A stretch of DNA of 64,000 nt from Cryobacterium sp. PH31-O1 (GCF_030063455.1 NZ_JASITB010000006.1:186001-250000), one strand, 5' to 3'; counted from the first letter of the stretch, positions 54,867 to 64,000 are shown. Program-made: numbers and translations. Notes: generated by a model from the letters alone, not told the origin.

Positions 54867-56654
54867 TTGTCCATCAGAGGAAAACTGTTCAGGAAGAGCC
54901 TGTGTGGTGTCGCCGTTCTCGGTGTCGCTGCTCTGACCCTCACCGCATGCACCACATCCGGCAGTACCGGCACCAGCACGGATGCCGCCGCCGGCGGTGG
55001 CACGGTGACGGTCGCGGTGGTTAACGACTTCACGTCGTTCAACAATCAGACCCCGCAGTCCAACCTCGACACCAACGGCCAGGTTGGCTATCTCATGGGC
55101 AACTACGGCTCGGCCTTCTCGTACATCGACAAAGACTTCAAGATCGTGCACGAAGAGAAATTCGGCACCTTTAAGAAAACCAGTGATGACCCGCAGACGG
55201 TCACCTACACGCTGAACCCCGATGACAAGTGGTCTGACGGTGAACCCGTAACGGCGGATGACATGGTGTTGTCCTGGGCTACCCAGTCCGGCTACTACAA
55301 CAGCTCAACTACCGACGCCGCCAGCGGCGATGTGGTCTCTGGCACCCAATACTTCGAAATTGCCGCCAGTACTGCAGGGCTCGACACCACGGCGTTCCCC
55401 ACGGTCAGTGACGACAACCTGTCGATGACCCTGGTCTACGGCACCCCATATGTGGACTGGGAATTGGTCAACCCGATCGGCCAGCCCGCCCACATCGTGG
55501 CCAAGAAGGCCGGTCTCGGCTCTGCTGCCGATTTGACCGCACTCATGAAGGGGCTCCCCAAGGGCGACACGGCCAACCCTGTCGCAGCAGACCCCACCCT
55601 GAAGGCCGCCGCCGACTTCGTTAACACCGGCTACGACGTGACCGCGTTTCCCACCGACCCTGACCTGCTGGTTTCCAGCGGACCCATGGTGCCGACCGGC
55701 TGGACCCCCGGACAGTCATTTACGATGGAGCGGAACAAGTACTACGTGGGAGGCATGATCCCCAAGGTCGACAAGATCGTCATGCGTGTCATCCCCGACG
55801 CCAACGCCCAGGTTACCGCCCTGCAAAACGGTGAGGTCGACATTATCAACCCGCAGGCATCCGCTGACACGTTAACCGCCCTCGAGAACACCGGTGCTGA
55901 CGTCCTGACCGGCGATCAGGTCTCTTACGACCACCTCGACCTGCGGTTTGACCAGCCGGTTTTCGCAGATCTCAAAGTGCGCCAGGCCTTTTTGAAGACC
56001 ATCCCGCGCCAGCAGATTCTTGACTCCATCGTGACGCCGGTCAACCCCGACGCCAAGGTTCTGGACTCGCAGATCTGGGTTCCCGCCAATGATGCCTACG
56101 CAGACTCCGTGGCCAACAATGGTTCCGAGGACTACGCCGAGGTGGATATTGATGGGGCCAAGGCGCTGCTGGCTGGCGCGACGCCCTCGATCCGCATCCT
56201 GTACAACACCAAAAACCCGAACCGGGTAGATGAGTTTCAGGCCATTCAGGCATCGGCGGCCAAGGCCGGTATCACTGTCGTCGATGCTGGCTCGCCCGAC
56301 TGGAGCAGCCTGCTCGAGGGCGGCGACTATGACGCTTCCCTGTTTGGCTGGATCAGCCCCGGTGTCGGTTCTGCCGGAATCTCCCAGATCTTCTCCACCG
56401 ACGGAGGCGGCAACTACAACCAGTACACCGGAACCAATGACGACGCCATTGCGACCCAGACCACCCTGGATCCCGACGAGCTGATCGTCCTTGAAAAGAA
56501 AATGGACAAGCAGATGTTCGCAGACGCCTACGGGCTGCCGCTGTTCCAGCTGCCGGGTGTGTTTGGTGTTTCCAAGCGTGTCAGTGGAGTGGAGTACATG
56601 GGCAACCAGACTGGTCCGTTCTGGAACTTCTGGCAGTGGTCCGTTAGCAAATAG
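54867..56654 (+). CDS. Oligopeptide ABC importer substrate-binding lipoprotein (system 2)
   Basis: A 595-residue family 5 solute-binding protein. The signal peptide (MSIRGKLFRKSLCGVAVLGV) ends in the lipobox LTAC, with lipidated Cys28. The mature part has YTLNPDDKWSDGEPVTADDMVLSW and ends FWNFWQWSVSK. The start is TTG 54867; AGGAGG ends four bases before it, while upstream in-frame codons lack a site. It is clearly diverged from the system 1 protein, suggesting a different peptide range. Confidence 0.92.
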   Translation: MSIRGKLFRKSLCGVAVLGVAALTLTACTTSGSTGTSTDAAAGGGTVTVAVVNDFTSFNNQTPQSNLDTNGQVGYLMGNYGSAFSYIDKDFKIVHEEKFGTFKKTSDDPQTVTYTLNPDDKWSDGEPVTADDMVLSWATQSGYYNSSTTDAASGDVVSGTQYFEIAASTAGLDTTAFPTVSDDNLSMTLVYGTPYVDWELVNPIGQPAHIVAKKAGLGSAADLTALMKGLPKGDTANPVAADPTLKAAADFVNTGYDVTAFPTDPDLLVSSGPMVPTGWTPGQSFTMERNKYYVGGMIPKVDKIVMRVIPDANAQVTALQNGEVDIINPQASADTLTALENTGADVLTGDQVSYDHLDLRFDQPVFADLKVRQAFLKTIPRQQILDSIVTPVNPDAKVLDSQIWVPANDAYADSVANNGSEDYAEVDIDGAKALLAGATPSIRILYNTKNPNRVDEFQAIQASAAKAGITVVDAGSPDWSSLLEGGDYDASLFGWISPGVGSAGISQIFSTDGGGNYNQYTGTNDDAIATQTTLDPDELIVLEKKMDKQMFADAYGLPLFQLPGVFGVSKRVSGVEYMGNQTGPFWNFWQWSVSK

Positions 56655-56690
56655 TTCCGTTAGTGGGCGCTTAGCCCCCTGTGATCGCGT

Positions 56691-56724
56691 CGTTGGGCTC
56701 CCGAATTTCCAGGGGAGCCCAACG
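56691..56724 (+). terminator. Intra-operon hairpin after system 2 binding protein
   Basis: CGTTGGGCTCCC (56691-56702) pairs perfectly with GGGAGCCCAACG (56713-56724) around a ten-base loop, in the 152-base gap between the binding-protein and permease genes. No T-run follows. The position mirrors the hairpin in system 1 and suggests the same differential expression of binding protein over permease. Confidence 0.72.
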
Positions 56725-56806
56725 TCGTGGGCTGGGCGGCATCCATTTGTGGGATCGCTTGGCGCTCCAGAGCCCGATTCAACTTCTACAGTGAGGTAGC
56801 CCCAGC

Positions 56807-58339
56807 ATGGTGAGCTTCATCCTCAGGCGCATTCTCGTTTCTATCCTGATTCTCGTGGCCGCTTCGTTTTTGATGTACGTCATGGTGGGGTATTCGGCGC
56901 AGCCCCTGCAAGACCTGCAGGGCAGCAACTCTCCTAACAAGCAAGAGCTGATCAATGCGCGCGTTGCGCGCCTCGACCTTGACGTAGCGCCGCCGCTGCG
57001 CTGGGTGCTATGGATTAGCGGCGTCGCAAAATGCGCGATTCCCTTCGCCAACGCCTGCGACCTCGGATCAACGATCTCGAACGCACAGGTCGTCGACATC
57101 CTGCCCAACGCTTTGGCGGCGACGGTGCAGTTGGTCACCTTTGCGCTGGTACTGGCCATTCTGCTCGGTGTAACGATCGGCATCATCACCGCGCTCCGCC
57201 AGTACAGCGGTCTCGACAACACCATGACCTTCGTCAGTTTTTTCCTGTACTCGCTGCCCGCATTTCTGGTCGCCGTGCTGCTCAAAGAGTTCATCGCCAT
57301 CGGCTTCAATGACTTTCTGCGCGATCCGGTCATTGGCGGCTTAGCGCTGGTGGTCATCGGGCTCATCGTCGGAGCTATCTGGCAGTCTCTTCTCGGAGGC
57401 GACGCCAAACGCCGTCTTGTGGTCTTTCTCGTATCGGGACTGGCAACATCTGGCGTACTGCTCGTGATGAGCGCAACCGGCTGGTTCATGCGCCCGGGGC
57501 TCGGAGCAATCCCGATTATTGTCCTGGTTGCGGCTATTGCCCTCGGCAGCGCAACCCTACTTGCGGGCTTGCGCAACCGTCGTGCCTTTATTACGGCGGG
57601 AATCAACGCGGTCATCGCTATCGTGGCCTACCTCACACTTCAGCCGCTCTTTGATGTGTCCAGCGCCGGCACCCTGTTCATCCTGGCCGTGGCCACCGCT
57701 GCAGTCGGATTGCTCAGCGGATTTCTCGCCGGAGGGTTTGATCGCGGTCAGAACATGCGCGTTGGCCTGGTGACCGCCCTGCTGTCCGGCGCCGTTGTGC
57801 TCTTGGATCGCTTCATGCAGTCCTGGGGCGACCTGCTCACCGCCACCAACGGGCGCCCGATCGCCACGGTCGGGTCGAAAACGCCGGGATTGAGCGGCGA
57901 TGTCTGGCTGGCCGGCCTCGACACCTTCGCTCACCTCACCCTGCCAACCATCGCGCTGCTCTTGATCTCTTTCGCCGGGTACACCCGCTATTCCCGGGCC
58001 GGCATGCTGGAGGTGCTCAGCCTTGACTACATTCGCACCGCCCGGGCCAAGGGACTTCCGGAGCGCACCGTGATCGTACGTCATGCTTTTCGCAACATGC
58101 TGATTCCGCTGACCACCCTGGTGGCGTTCGACGTCGGTGCGCTTCTCGGTGGTGCCATCATTACCGAAAAGGTCTTTGCTATTCCCGGAATGGGCAGCCT
58201 CTTCAATGCGGGGCTGGACCGGGGCGACTTGAACCCGGTTATGGGCTACTTTCTTGTCGTAGCGGCCATGGCGATAACCTTCAATTTTCTGGCCGATATG
58301 GCCTATGCCGGGCTCGACCCGAGAGTGAGGATCCGCTAA
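56807..58339 (+). CDS. Peptide ABC importer permease with extra membrane insert (system 2)
   Basis: A 510-residue DppB-type permease, about 200 residues longer than usual. The N-terminus (SFILRRILVSILILVAASFLMYVMVGY) and the C-terminal part with the EAA loop (LDYIRTARAKGLPERTVIVRHAFRNMLIP) are canonical. Between them, about residues 175-345 contain five or so additional hydrophobic segments, separated by GGDAKRRL, LRNRRAF and FDRGQNMR loops. Such long permeases occur in some actinobacterial Opp systems. ATG 56807 follows GAGGTAGC. The stop is immediately followed by the next permease start. Confidence 0.9.
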   Translation: MVSFILRRILVSILILVAASFLMYVMVGYSAQPLQDLQGSNSPNKQELINARVARLDLDVAPPLRWVLWISGVAKCAIPFANACDLGSTISNAQVVDILPNALAATVQLVTFALVLAILLGVTIGIITALRQYSGLDNTMTFVSFFLYSLPAFLVAVLLKEFIAIGFNDFLRDPVIGGLALVVIGLIVGAIWQSLLGGDAKRRLVVFLVSGLATSGVLLVMSATGWFMRPGLGAIPIIVLVAAIALGSATLLAGLRNRRAFITAGINAVIAIVAYLTLQPLFDVSSAGTLFILAVATAAVGLLSGFLAGGFDRGQNMRVGLVTALLSGAVVLLDRFMQSWGDLLTATNGRPIATVGSKTPGLSGDVWLAGLDTFAHLTLPTIALLLISFAGYTRYSRAGMLEVLSLDYIRTARAKGLPERTVIVRHAFRNMLIPLTTLVAFDVGALLGGAIITEKVFAIPGMGSLFNAGLDRGDLNPVMGYFLVVAAMAITFNFLADMAYAGLDPRVRIR

Positions 58340-59380
58340 ATGTCCACGCCAACCGGACTCGGCCCTGTACCGCCCGAAATGCCCGCCGACGAGCTAGCCG
58401 TGGCAAACTCCGTTCCCGAAAGCCAGGGGCGCCTGATTTGGCGCCGATTCGTCGGTAATAAGGTCGCTGTTGCCTCAGTGATCATCCTGCTGGCTATCAT
58501 TGTGTTTTCCTTCTCCGCCATCGGTCTCGGTCCGATTCCCGGCTGGTGGAAGTACGGCTACAAGGAGCTAAATCCTCAGGCAAACGGTGGCAACCCGACT
58601 TTGTCGGTGCTGCCGCAATTTCTCGGTGGCAACGGGATTTCGCTGGGCGATCATCCGTTCGGCCAGGACCGCATTGGTAAGGATTACTTTGCAATGACCA
58701 TGCGGGGTATTCAAAACTCTGCGTTGGTCATGGTGGTTCTCGGCCTTATTGCGACCGTACTTGGCGTGGTCGTCGGTGCTATCGCTGGCTACTACCGCGG
58801 CATCGTCGATGCCATTCTCATGCGCGTCACCGATATTTTCATCGTTATTCCCGCCCTGGTTATCGGTAGCGTCGTCGGCAACTGGTTCGGCAGCCTGGGA
58901 GCCCCGGTGCTGGCGATCATGCTTGGCTTCTTCTCCTGGATGGGCATCGCTCGGCTGGTGCGCGGCGAATTTTTGTCGCTTCGGGAACGAGAATTCGTCG
59001 AGGCAGCCAGGGTCGCTGGGGCATCGGACATGCGCATTATCTTCAAACACATTTTGCCCAACGCCGCGGGCGTGGTGATTGTGTCGGCGACCCTCATTAT
59101 GGCCTCGGCCATTTTGCTGGAAACCGCGCTGAGCTACCTCGGCTACGGCATCCGCTCTCCCGATGTCTCGCTCGGCCTGCTGATCAGTTCCAACCAGTCC
59201 GCATTCCAGACTCGGCCATGGTTGTTTTGGTGGCCCGGGCTGTTCATCGTGTCGCTGGCGTTGCTGGTGAACTTCATCGGCGACGGTTTGCGTGACGCCT
59301 TCGACCCGCGCCACCGCCGATTTAAGCTCAGCAAAATGCGTGAAACCCGGCCCGAACCGGAGCTGGAGACGGCACCGTGA
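58340..59380 (+). CDS. Peptide ABC importer permease (DppC type, system 2)
   Basis: A 346-residue permease whose ATG directly follows the stop of the previous gene. A cytoplasmic N-terminus (residues 1-38) precedes six helices. HPFGQDRIGKDYFAMTMRGIQNS is the DppC-type pre-transmembrane motif, and the EAA loop is EREFVEAARVAGASDMRIIFKHILPN. The acidic tail (RPEPELETAP) is unusual but short. The ATPase gene of the system follows only after the antisense PH-domain gene. Confidence 0.93.
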   Translation: MSTPTGLGPVPPEMPADELAVANSVPESQGRLIWRRFVGNKVAVASVIILLAIIVFSFSAIGLGPIPGWWKYGYKELNPQANGGNPTLSVLPQFLGGNGISLGDHPFGQDRIGKDYFAMTMRGIQNSALVMVVLGLIATVLGVVVGAIAGYYRGIVDAILMRVTDIFIVIPALVIGSVVGNWFGSLGAPVLAIMLGFFSWMGIARLVRGEFLSLREREFVEAARVAGASDMRIIFKHILPNAAGVVIVSATLIMASAILLETALSYLGYGIRSPDVSLGLLISSNQSAFQTRPWLFWWPGLFIVSLALLVNFIGDGLRDAFDPRHRRFKLSKMRETRPEPELETAP

Positions 59381-59394
59381 TGCTGCGTCACGCG

Positions 59395-60003
59395 CTAAGA
59401 AATCAGAATGGCGACAGCGGATGCCGCGGCAAAAACTACGAAAATTGCCACGCGCTCCCAAGCCCACACCACCAAAACGGGCGTCTGGGCTGCCAGACCA
59501 CCGTCAACCCGGCCACTCTGCTGCAGCAGGTTCCACCGAGCACGCACCAGGTGCGCCGCCTCGCCCGACTCACTCCCCGGCAGATCACCGGGCCGCGGTT
59601 GACCGCTCACGTAGGGCACAGGGTCGGTGGTCCTGCGCTGACCAGAGCGGGTGACGCTTCGGCCCGGTGCCGGAGCGCAGTACACCGCAAACTTGTGGCC
59701 CGGCGTATAGAGGGTCAGCGCGAACTTGGTGTCAATGTGAACGAGCGCCGCCCACGGCACGACAATAGTGCGGAAGGGGTTGCGAATGGTCACGGCGTCA
59801 TCGCTAACCCTCAGGTCGGGTCGCCACAGTACTTCCCAGACAAACAGCACGACGAACAGCGCCGGAATGACCAGCCACCGATTCGATGCTGTTGGCAGCA
59901 AGAACAGACTCAGGGCGCTGAGCGCGGCTACCGCGGCGAAAACGGCGGCAATGATGCGGTTAAACCTCGAGTAGAAAATATTCGGGTCGGCAGCGACGGG
60001 CAT
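59395..60003 (-). CDS. PH-domain membrane protein inserted antisense in peptide importer operon
   Basis: A 202-residue protein. Two membrane helices (about residues 16-36 and 42-60) are followed by a bacterial PH-like domain (WRPDLRVSDDAVTIRNPFRTIVVPWAALVHIDTKFALTLYTPG), a Pro/Arg/Ser-rich linker, and a C-terminal helix (about 178-200). Such YdbT/PH-domain proteins are common in actinobacteria and have no defined role. It lies on the minus strand between the permease and fused ATPase genes of system 2, with only 14 and 83 bases to its neighbours. Confidence 0.82.
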   Translation of the reverse strand: MPVAADPNIFYSRFNRIIAAVFAAVAALSALSLFLLPTASNRWLVIPALFVVLFVWEVLWRPDLRVSDDAVTIRNPFRTIVVPWAALVHIDTKFALTLYTPGHKFAVYCAPAPGRSVTRSGQRRTTDPVPYVSGQPRPGDLPGSESGEAAHLVRARWNLLQQSGRVDGGLAAQTPVLVVWAWERVAIFVVFAAASAVAILIS

Positions 60004-60086
60004 GCAGCCATGCTGCCAGATATTGGCCCAGGCTCCGCACGCCGGAAGCCAGAAACTCGAAGCACCTTCGACGAAAGTGAGACGTT

Positions 60087-61868
60087 ATGACCGACCAGGC
60101 GACCCCCGCATTCTCGGGCCCGGTTTTGCAAGTCACCGACCTCACCGTGCACTTCGGTGTGGATAACGTCTGGGTGCCGGCCGCGCTTAACCTCAACTAC
60201 TCGATCGAGCGTGGCAAGGTGCTTGCCATCGTCGGTGAATCGGGTTCGGGAAAGAGCGCCAGCTCGATGGCGATCCTCGATTTGCTTCCCGAAAACAGTC
60301 GGGTCTCCGGCAGCGTCAAACTCAGTGGCCGGGAGCTTATGGGGCTGAAGCCGGCGCAGATGCACAAGGTTCGCGGCGGCCAGATCGCGATGATTTTTCA
60401 AGAGCCGATGACGGCATTGAATCCGGTCTACACGATTGGGTTTCAAATTATAGAAACCCTGCGGGCGCACTTCGGAATGTCGCCCTCGGAGGCGAAGACC
60501 CGGGCTCTGGAGCTTCTCGATATGGTTGAGCTTCCCGACCCGCTGAAGGCGTTCAACTCCTACCCGCACCAGCTCTCGGGTGGGCAGCGGCAACGTGCAA
60601 TGATCGCCCAGTCCATCTCCTGCGACCCGCAACTCCTCATCGCCGATGAACCAACGACCGCCCTCGACGTCACGGTGCAGGCAGAAATCCTCGACCTGCT
60701 GCGCAGCTTGCGCGACCGACTCGACAGCGCCATCCTCTTAATCACCCACGACATGGGCGTGGTTGCTGACCTGGCCGACGACATTGCCGTTATGCGGCGC
60801 GGGGTCATCGTGGAACGCGGGACCGTCGACCAAATCTTCAACGAACCCACCCACCCCTATACGATCGCCCTTCTGCAGGCCGTGCCACACCTCGGCCAGC
60901 GTGGTGACGAAGCGATCGATATGACGGCTGCTCTCGCCATCGGCACCGACATCGTGGTGGATGCCGGGCTCGCCGCGCGCATTGAGGTGAATGAGAGGCT
61001 GGCGAAGGCTGCAGCGTCCCAGGCCCGCAATGACACCCGCGAAGTGGTAATCAAATTCGACGACGTCGTAATTGAATACCCTAAACACGGTCGGGTGGCG
61101 GCGTTCCGCGCTGCGGATAAGGTCAACCTGTTCGTGCGCCAGGGCGAGGTGCTCGGGTTAGTGGGGGAGTCGGGTTCGGGCAAAACCACCCTTGGTCGGG
61201 CGGCCATTGCCCTTCTTCCCATCACGGAGGGTTCCCTGCACGTCGCGGGTCAGGATATTTCGAAAGCCAGTCGAGAGGAGATTCACCGGCTGCACAAGAG
61301 CGTCGGCATCGTCTTTCAAGACCCGTCGTCGTCGCTCAACCCACGGATGCCCATCGGCGACAGCATTGGGGAACCGCTCAAACTCGCTAAGGGGCTCAAG
61401 GGTGCCGGACTCAGCGCCGAGGTCGAGCGGCTGCTCGACAGCGTGGAACTACCTCGGGCGTATCGCAGCCGTTTTCCCCACGAACTTTCCGGTGGGCAGA
61501 AACAACGCGTTGGTATTGCACGCGCGCTCTCCCTTGAACCGAAGGTTCTCATTGCCGATGAGCCGACGAGTGCTCTGGATGTATCCGTTCAGGCCAGGGT
61601 TTTGCAACTCATTCAATCGCTGCAGAAACAGATGAATTTCGCGTGCCTGTTTATCACCCACGATCTCGCCGTCATCGACGTGCTGGCCGATCGCATTGCG
61701 GTTATGCACCACGGCCGCATCGTTGAAACCGGTACACGCGACGAAATTCTTCGTTACCCGAAAGACCCCTATACGCAGCGACTCCTGGCGGCCGTACCGA
61801 TTCCCGACCCCACCGAACAGCGCGCGCGCCGTGAGTTGCGCCGCGATCTCCTCGCGTCCGGGCAATAG
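60087..61868 (+). CDS. Fused double ATPase of peptide importer (DppD-DppF type, system 2)
   Basis: A 593-residue fusion of two NBDs. First NBD: Walker A GESGSGKSAS, signature LSGGQRQRA, Walker B LLIADEPTTALDV. Second NBD (from about residue 320): Walker A GESGSGKTT, signature LSGGQKQRV, Walker B VLIADEPTSALDV. The oligopeptide extensions HPYTIALLQAVPH and DPYTQRLLAAVPIPDP follow each domain. It should energise the system 2 permeases despite the antisense gene between them; its own promoter may lie in the 83-base gap shared with the PH-domain gene. Confidence 0.93.
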   Translation: MTDQATPAFSGPVLQVTDLTVHFGVDNVWVPAALNLNYSIERGKVLAIVGESGSGKSASSMAILDLLPENSRVSGSVKLSGRELMGLKPAQMHKVRGGQIAMIFQEPMTALNPVYTIGFQIIETLRAHFGMSPSEAKTRALELLDMVELPDPLKAFNSYPHQLSGGQRQRAMIAQSISCDPQLLIADEPTTALDVTVQAEILDLLRSLRDRLDSAILLITHDMGVVADLADDIAVMRRGVIVERGTVDQIFNEPTHPYTIALLQAVPHLGQRGDEAIDMTAALAIGTDIVVDAGLAARIEVNERLAKAAASQARNDTREVVIKFDDVVIEYPKHGRVAAFRAADKVNLFVRQGEVLGLVGESGSGKTTLGRAAIALLPITEGSLHVAGQDISKASREEIHRLHKSVGIVFQDPSSSLNPRMPIGDSIGEPLKLAKGLKGAGLSAEVERLLDSVELPRAYRSRFPHELSGGQKQRVGIARALSLEPKVLIADEPTSALDVSVQARVLQLIQSLQKQMNFACLFITHDLAVIDVLADRIAVMHHGRIVETGTRDEILRYPKDPYTQRLLAAVPIPDPTEQRARRELRRDLLASGQ

Positions 61869-61924
61869 CTGTCCGCAGTGGGCCCACCAAAGGGCAGCGG
61901 CTTGATACGGTAGGATAATTCCTT

Positions 61925-61941
61925 GGGTCACATTATGACCC
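61925..61941. promoter_or_regulatory. Promoter-region inverted repeat upstream of typA
   Basis: GGGTCA and TGACCC form a perfect 6-base inverted repeat around CATTA, just downstream of GATAAT (61914-61919), a good -10 element. Together they lie in the 138-base gap before typA. The repeat would be near the transcription start; a regulator is not recognised. Confidence 0.35.
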
Positions 61942-62006
61942 CTGGTATCCATTCTTCGTCGCGCGCGAGACTCTGCGGCACTCATTCTTCGTAAGGATCT
62001 ATTTTT

Positions 62007-63917
62007 ATGGCGATTGCTACACGCAATAACCTCCGAAATGTTGCAATCGTTGCTCACGTTGACCACGGTAAGACGACACTGGTTGACGCGATGCTCAAGC
62101 AGACCGACTCCTTTGCTGACCACTCACACGTTGAAGAGCGCGCGATGGACTCGAACGAGCTCGAGCGGGAAAAGGGCATTACGATTCTCGCCAAGAACAC
62201 GGCGGTCTCGTACAAGGGCATTCATGCCCATGAGGGCCCGATCACCATCAACGTGATTGACACCCCGGGTCACGCGGACTTCGGTGGCGAGGTCGAGCGC
62301 GGTCTGTCCATGGTTGACGGCGTCGTTCTCCTCGTTGACGCCTCGGAGGGCCCGCTGCCGCAGACGCGTTTCGTGCTGCGCAAGGCGCTTGAAGCCAAGC
62401 TGCCCGTTATTCTGTTGGTCAACAAGACCGACCGCCCCGACGCTCGCATCGATGAAGTTGTGGCCGAGAGCCAGGACCTCCTCATCGGTCTCGCGAGCGA
62501 CATGGCTGATGACTTTCCCGACCTTGACCTCGACGCCGTGCTCGACGTTCCCGTCGTTTACGCCTCCGGCCGTAATGGCGCCGCCAGCTGGAACAAGCCC
62601 GAAGACGGAACACTGCCCGACAACGAGGACCTCGAGCCCTTGTTCGACGCTATTCTCAAGCATATTCCGGCACCGACCTATGATGACGAGCACCCGCTTC
62701 AGGCGCACGTCACCAACCTCGATGCCTCGCCGTTCCTCGGTCGCCTCGCGCTGCTGCGCATCTTCCAGGGCACCATCAAGAAGGGCCAGACCGTGGCCTG
62801 GGTGCAGCAGGACGGCACCGTCAGCAACGTGAAGATCACCGAGCTGCTGATCACCAAGGCTCTCGACCGCTACCCGACCGAGAGCGCCGGACCCGGCGAC
62901 ATCGTCGCCGTGGCCGGTATCGATAACATCACCATTGGTGAGACCCTCGCCGACCCCGACGACGTGCGCCCCTTGCCGACCATCACGGTCGATGACCCGG
63001 CCATCTCGATGACCATCGGCACCAACACCTCGCCGCTCATGGGCAAGGTCAAGGGCCACAAGCTCACCGCCCGCATGGTCAAGGACCGCCTCGATCGCGA
63101 GCTCGTCGGAAACGTCTCGCTCAAGGTCGTCGACATCGGACGACCCGATGCTTGGGAGGTGCAGGGCCGTGGAGAACTGGCCCTCGCCATTTTGGTCGAG
63201 CAGATGCGTCGCGAAGGCTTCGAACTCACCGTCGGCAAGCCGCAGGTAGTCGTCAAGCGCGTCGACGGCAAGATTCACGAGCCGTTCGAGCACCTCACCA
63301 TCGACGCGCCCGAAGAATACCTCGGCGCCATCACGCAGCTGCTCGCCGCCCGCAAGGGTCGCATGGAGAACATGGCCAACCACGGCACCGGCTGGGTGCG
63401 CATGGAGTTCATCGTTCCCTCGCGTGGTCTGATCGGCTTCCGCACGCAGTTCCTCACCGACACGCGCGGTACCGGTATCGCCAACGCCATCCTGCACGGC
63501 TACGAGCCCTGGGCCGGTACGATCAACACTCGTACGAACGGTTCCATCGTGGCCGACCGCTCCGGTGCGGTCACCCCGTTCGCGATCATCAACCTGCAGG
63601 AGCGCATGTCGTTCTTCGTGCAGCCGACCAGCGAGGTCTACGAGGGCATGGTCATCGGCGAGAACTCGCGCGCCGACGACATGGACGTGAACATCACCAA
63701 GGAAAAGAAACTGACCAACATGCGTCAGTCCTCCTCCGACACGTTCGAGTCGATGACGCCGCCCAAGCAGCTCTCGCTCGAGCAGTGCCTCGAATTCGCC
63801 CGCGAAGACGAGTGCGTCGAGGTCACCCCGGCCGCCGTGCGCATTCGCAAGGTGGAGCTGACGGCAGCGGCTCGCTCGCGCCAGGTTTCGCGCGTCAAGA
63901 AGATGGACGCGAACTAG
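62007..63917 (+). CDS. typA: Ribosome-associated GTPase TypA/BipA
   Basis: A 636-residue translational GTPase. The G1 loop [13 protein letters not shown]3 in [12 protein letters not shown] and G4 NKTDRP are intact, and the effector region [17 protein letters not shown] is present. Domains III and V and the TypA-specific C-terminal domain follow ([46 protein letters not shown]). It binds ribosomes and supports subunit assembly and growth under stress or low temperature. ATG 62007 follows GTAAGGATC. Codon use is strongly biased, as expected for a highly expressed gene. Confidence 0.97.
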   Translation: MAIATRNNLRNVAIVAHVDHGKTTLVDAMLKQTDSFADHSHVEERAMDSNELEREKGITILAKNTAVSYKGIHAHEGPITINVIDTPGHADFGGEVERGLSMVDGVVLLVDASEGPLPQTRFVLRKALEAKLPVILLVNKTDRPDARIDEVVAESQDLLIGLASDMADDFPDLDLDAVLDVPVVYASGRNGAASWNKPEDGTLPDNEDLEPLFDAILKHIPAPTYDDEHPLQAHVTNLDASPFLGRLALLRIFQGTIKKGQTVAWVQQDGTVSNVKITELLITKALDRYPTESAGPGDIVAVAGIDNITIGETLADPDDVRPLPTITVDDPAISMTIGTNTSPLMGKVKGHKLTARMVKDRLDRELVGNVSLKVVDIGRPDAWEVQGRGELALAILVEQMRREGFELTVGKPQVVVKRVDGKIHEPFEHLTIDAPEEYLGAITQLLAARKGRMENMANHGTGWVRMEFIVPSRGLIGFRTQFLTDTRGTGIANAILHGYEPWAGTINTRTNGSIVADRSGAVTPFAIINLQERMSFFVQPTSEVYEGMVIGENSRADDMDVNITKEKKLTNMRQSSSDTFESMTPPKQLSLEQCLEFAREDECVEVTPAAVRIRKVELTAAARSRQVSRVKKMDAN

Positions 63918-63930
63918 CCCGTAGCAACCC

Positions 63931-63960
63931 AATGCCCTCTCGGTTCGCCGAGGGGGCATT
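63931..63960 (+). terminator. Terminator after typA
   Basis: AATGCC-CTCTCGG and CCGAGG-GGGCATT form a stem with a TTCG tetraloop, 14 bases after the typA stop. A short T-containing stretch (GTCGTGTG) follows. It is a compact, stable hairpin suited to termination. The last 40 bases of the window hold nothing else recognised. Confidence 0.82.
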
Positions 63961-64000
63961 GTCGTGTGCTCCACTGGTCAACCGGTGAGTGTGAGACCGC

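Noticed and set aside
62124-63974. Long 616-codon open frame antisense to typA
   Set aside because: It is a GC-rich shadow frame with low-complexity composition (many Val, Gly, Asp, Arg), no motif and no ribosome site; typA on the other strand is certain.

Overview
The window is chromosomal DNA of a high-GC actinomycete, most probably a member of the Microbacteriaceae. The main evidence is a set of mycothiol-dependent genes (mca, and an S-(hydroxymethyl)mycothiol dehydrogenase next to an MBL-fold hydrolase), GTG/TTG starts, short intergenic gaps, and a gene order resembling the Mycobacterium tuberculosis Rv1080c-Rv1112 neighbourhood (DUF4307, mca, hemolysin III, cis-prenyltransferase, phoH, fum, glpX, DUF4245, xseB/xseA, ispH, ychF). 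No rRNA, tRNA, CRISPR array, transposase or phage gene was seen. The family assignment is an inference from memory of gene content.

Layout. 1-5.8 kb: DUF4307 (partial), mca plus a small membrane protein, hemolysin III, short cis-prenyltransferase, class V aminotransferase-like protein, PIN-PhoH ATPase. 5.8-18.5 kb: housekeeping block of fumC, beta carbonic anhydrase, DUF4245, xseB-xseA, ispH, a membrane protein, fba, glpX, rmuC, a DEDDh exonuclease, ychF, ppx. 18.6-20.3 kb: mycothiol-dependent formaldehyde oxidation pair. 20.5-24.4 kb: a tightly packed five-gene operon of unknown function (acyl-CoA dehydrogenase-like flavoprotein, cytosolic PhnD-fold protein, TusA-like/radical-SAM fusion, DoxX/DoxD-like and small membrane proteins); this is the strongest candidate for an undescribed system. 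24.5-25.8 kb: HhH-GPD protein and DUF2461. 25.9-35.7 kb: a five-gene ATP-dependent ketone carboxylase operon (two HyuA-like ATPases, one HyuB-like subunit with an acetone-carboxylase metal motif, a zinc-ribbon small subunit, an unrecognised fifth protein) divergent from a GAF/Fis regulator with a degenerate AAA+ domain.

35.7-43.1 kb: MFS permease, CsoR/CstR-like operator, rhodanese lipoprotein, a 38-residue Cys-rich mini-protein, ABC-F ATPase, truncated LysR-like protein, LON-domain protein, ABC exporter, and a Tag glycosylase that has lost most of its zinc ligands. 43.2-48.0 kb: tandem glycine riboswitch followed by gcvT-gcvH-gcvP. 48.0-61.9 kb: CPBP protease and two complete oligopeptide/dipeptide ABC importers, each with a TTG-started lipoprotein, two permeases and a fused double ATPase; the second is interrupted by an antisense PH-domain gene. 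61.9-64 kb: typA/bipA with its terminator.

The cell suggested is an aerobic heterotroph that imports peptides, cleaves glycine under riboswitch control, detoxifies formaldehyde and electrophiles with mycothiol, and probably carboxylates acetone or a related ketone. All starts were chosen by reading ribosome-binding sites and family lengths by eye. Homology statements are pattern recognition, not database results.
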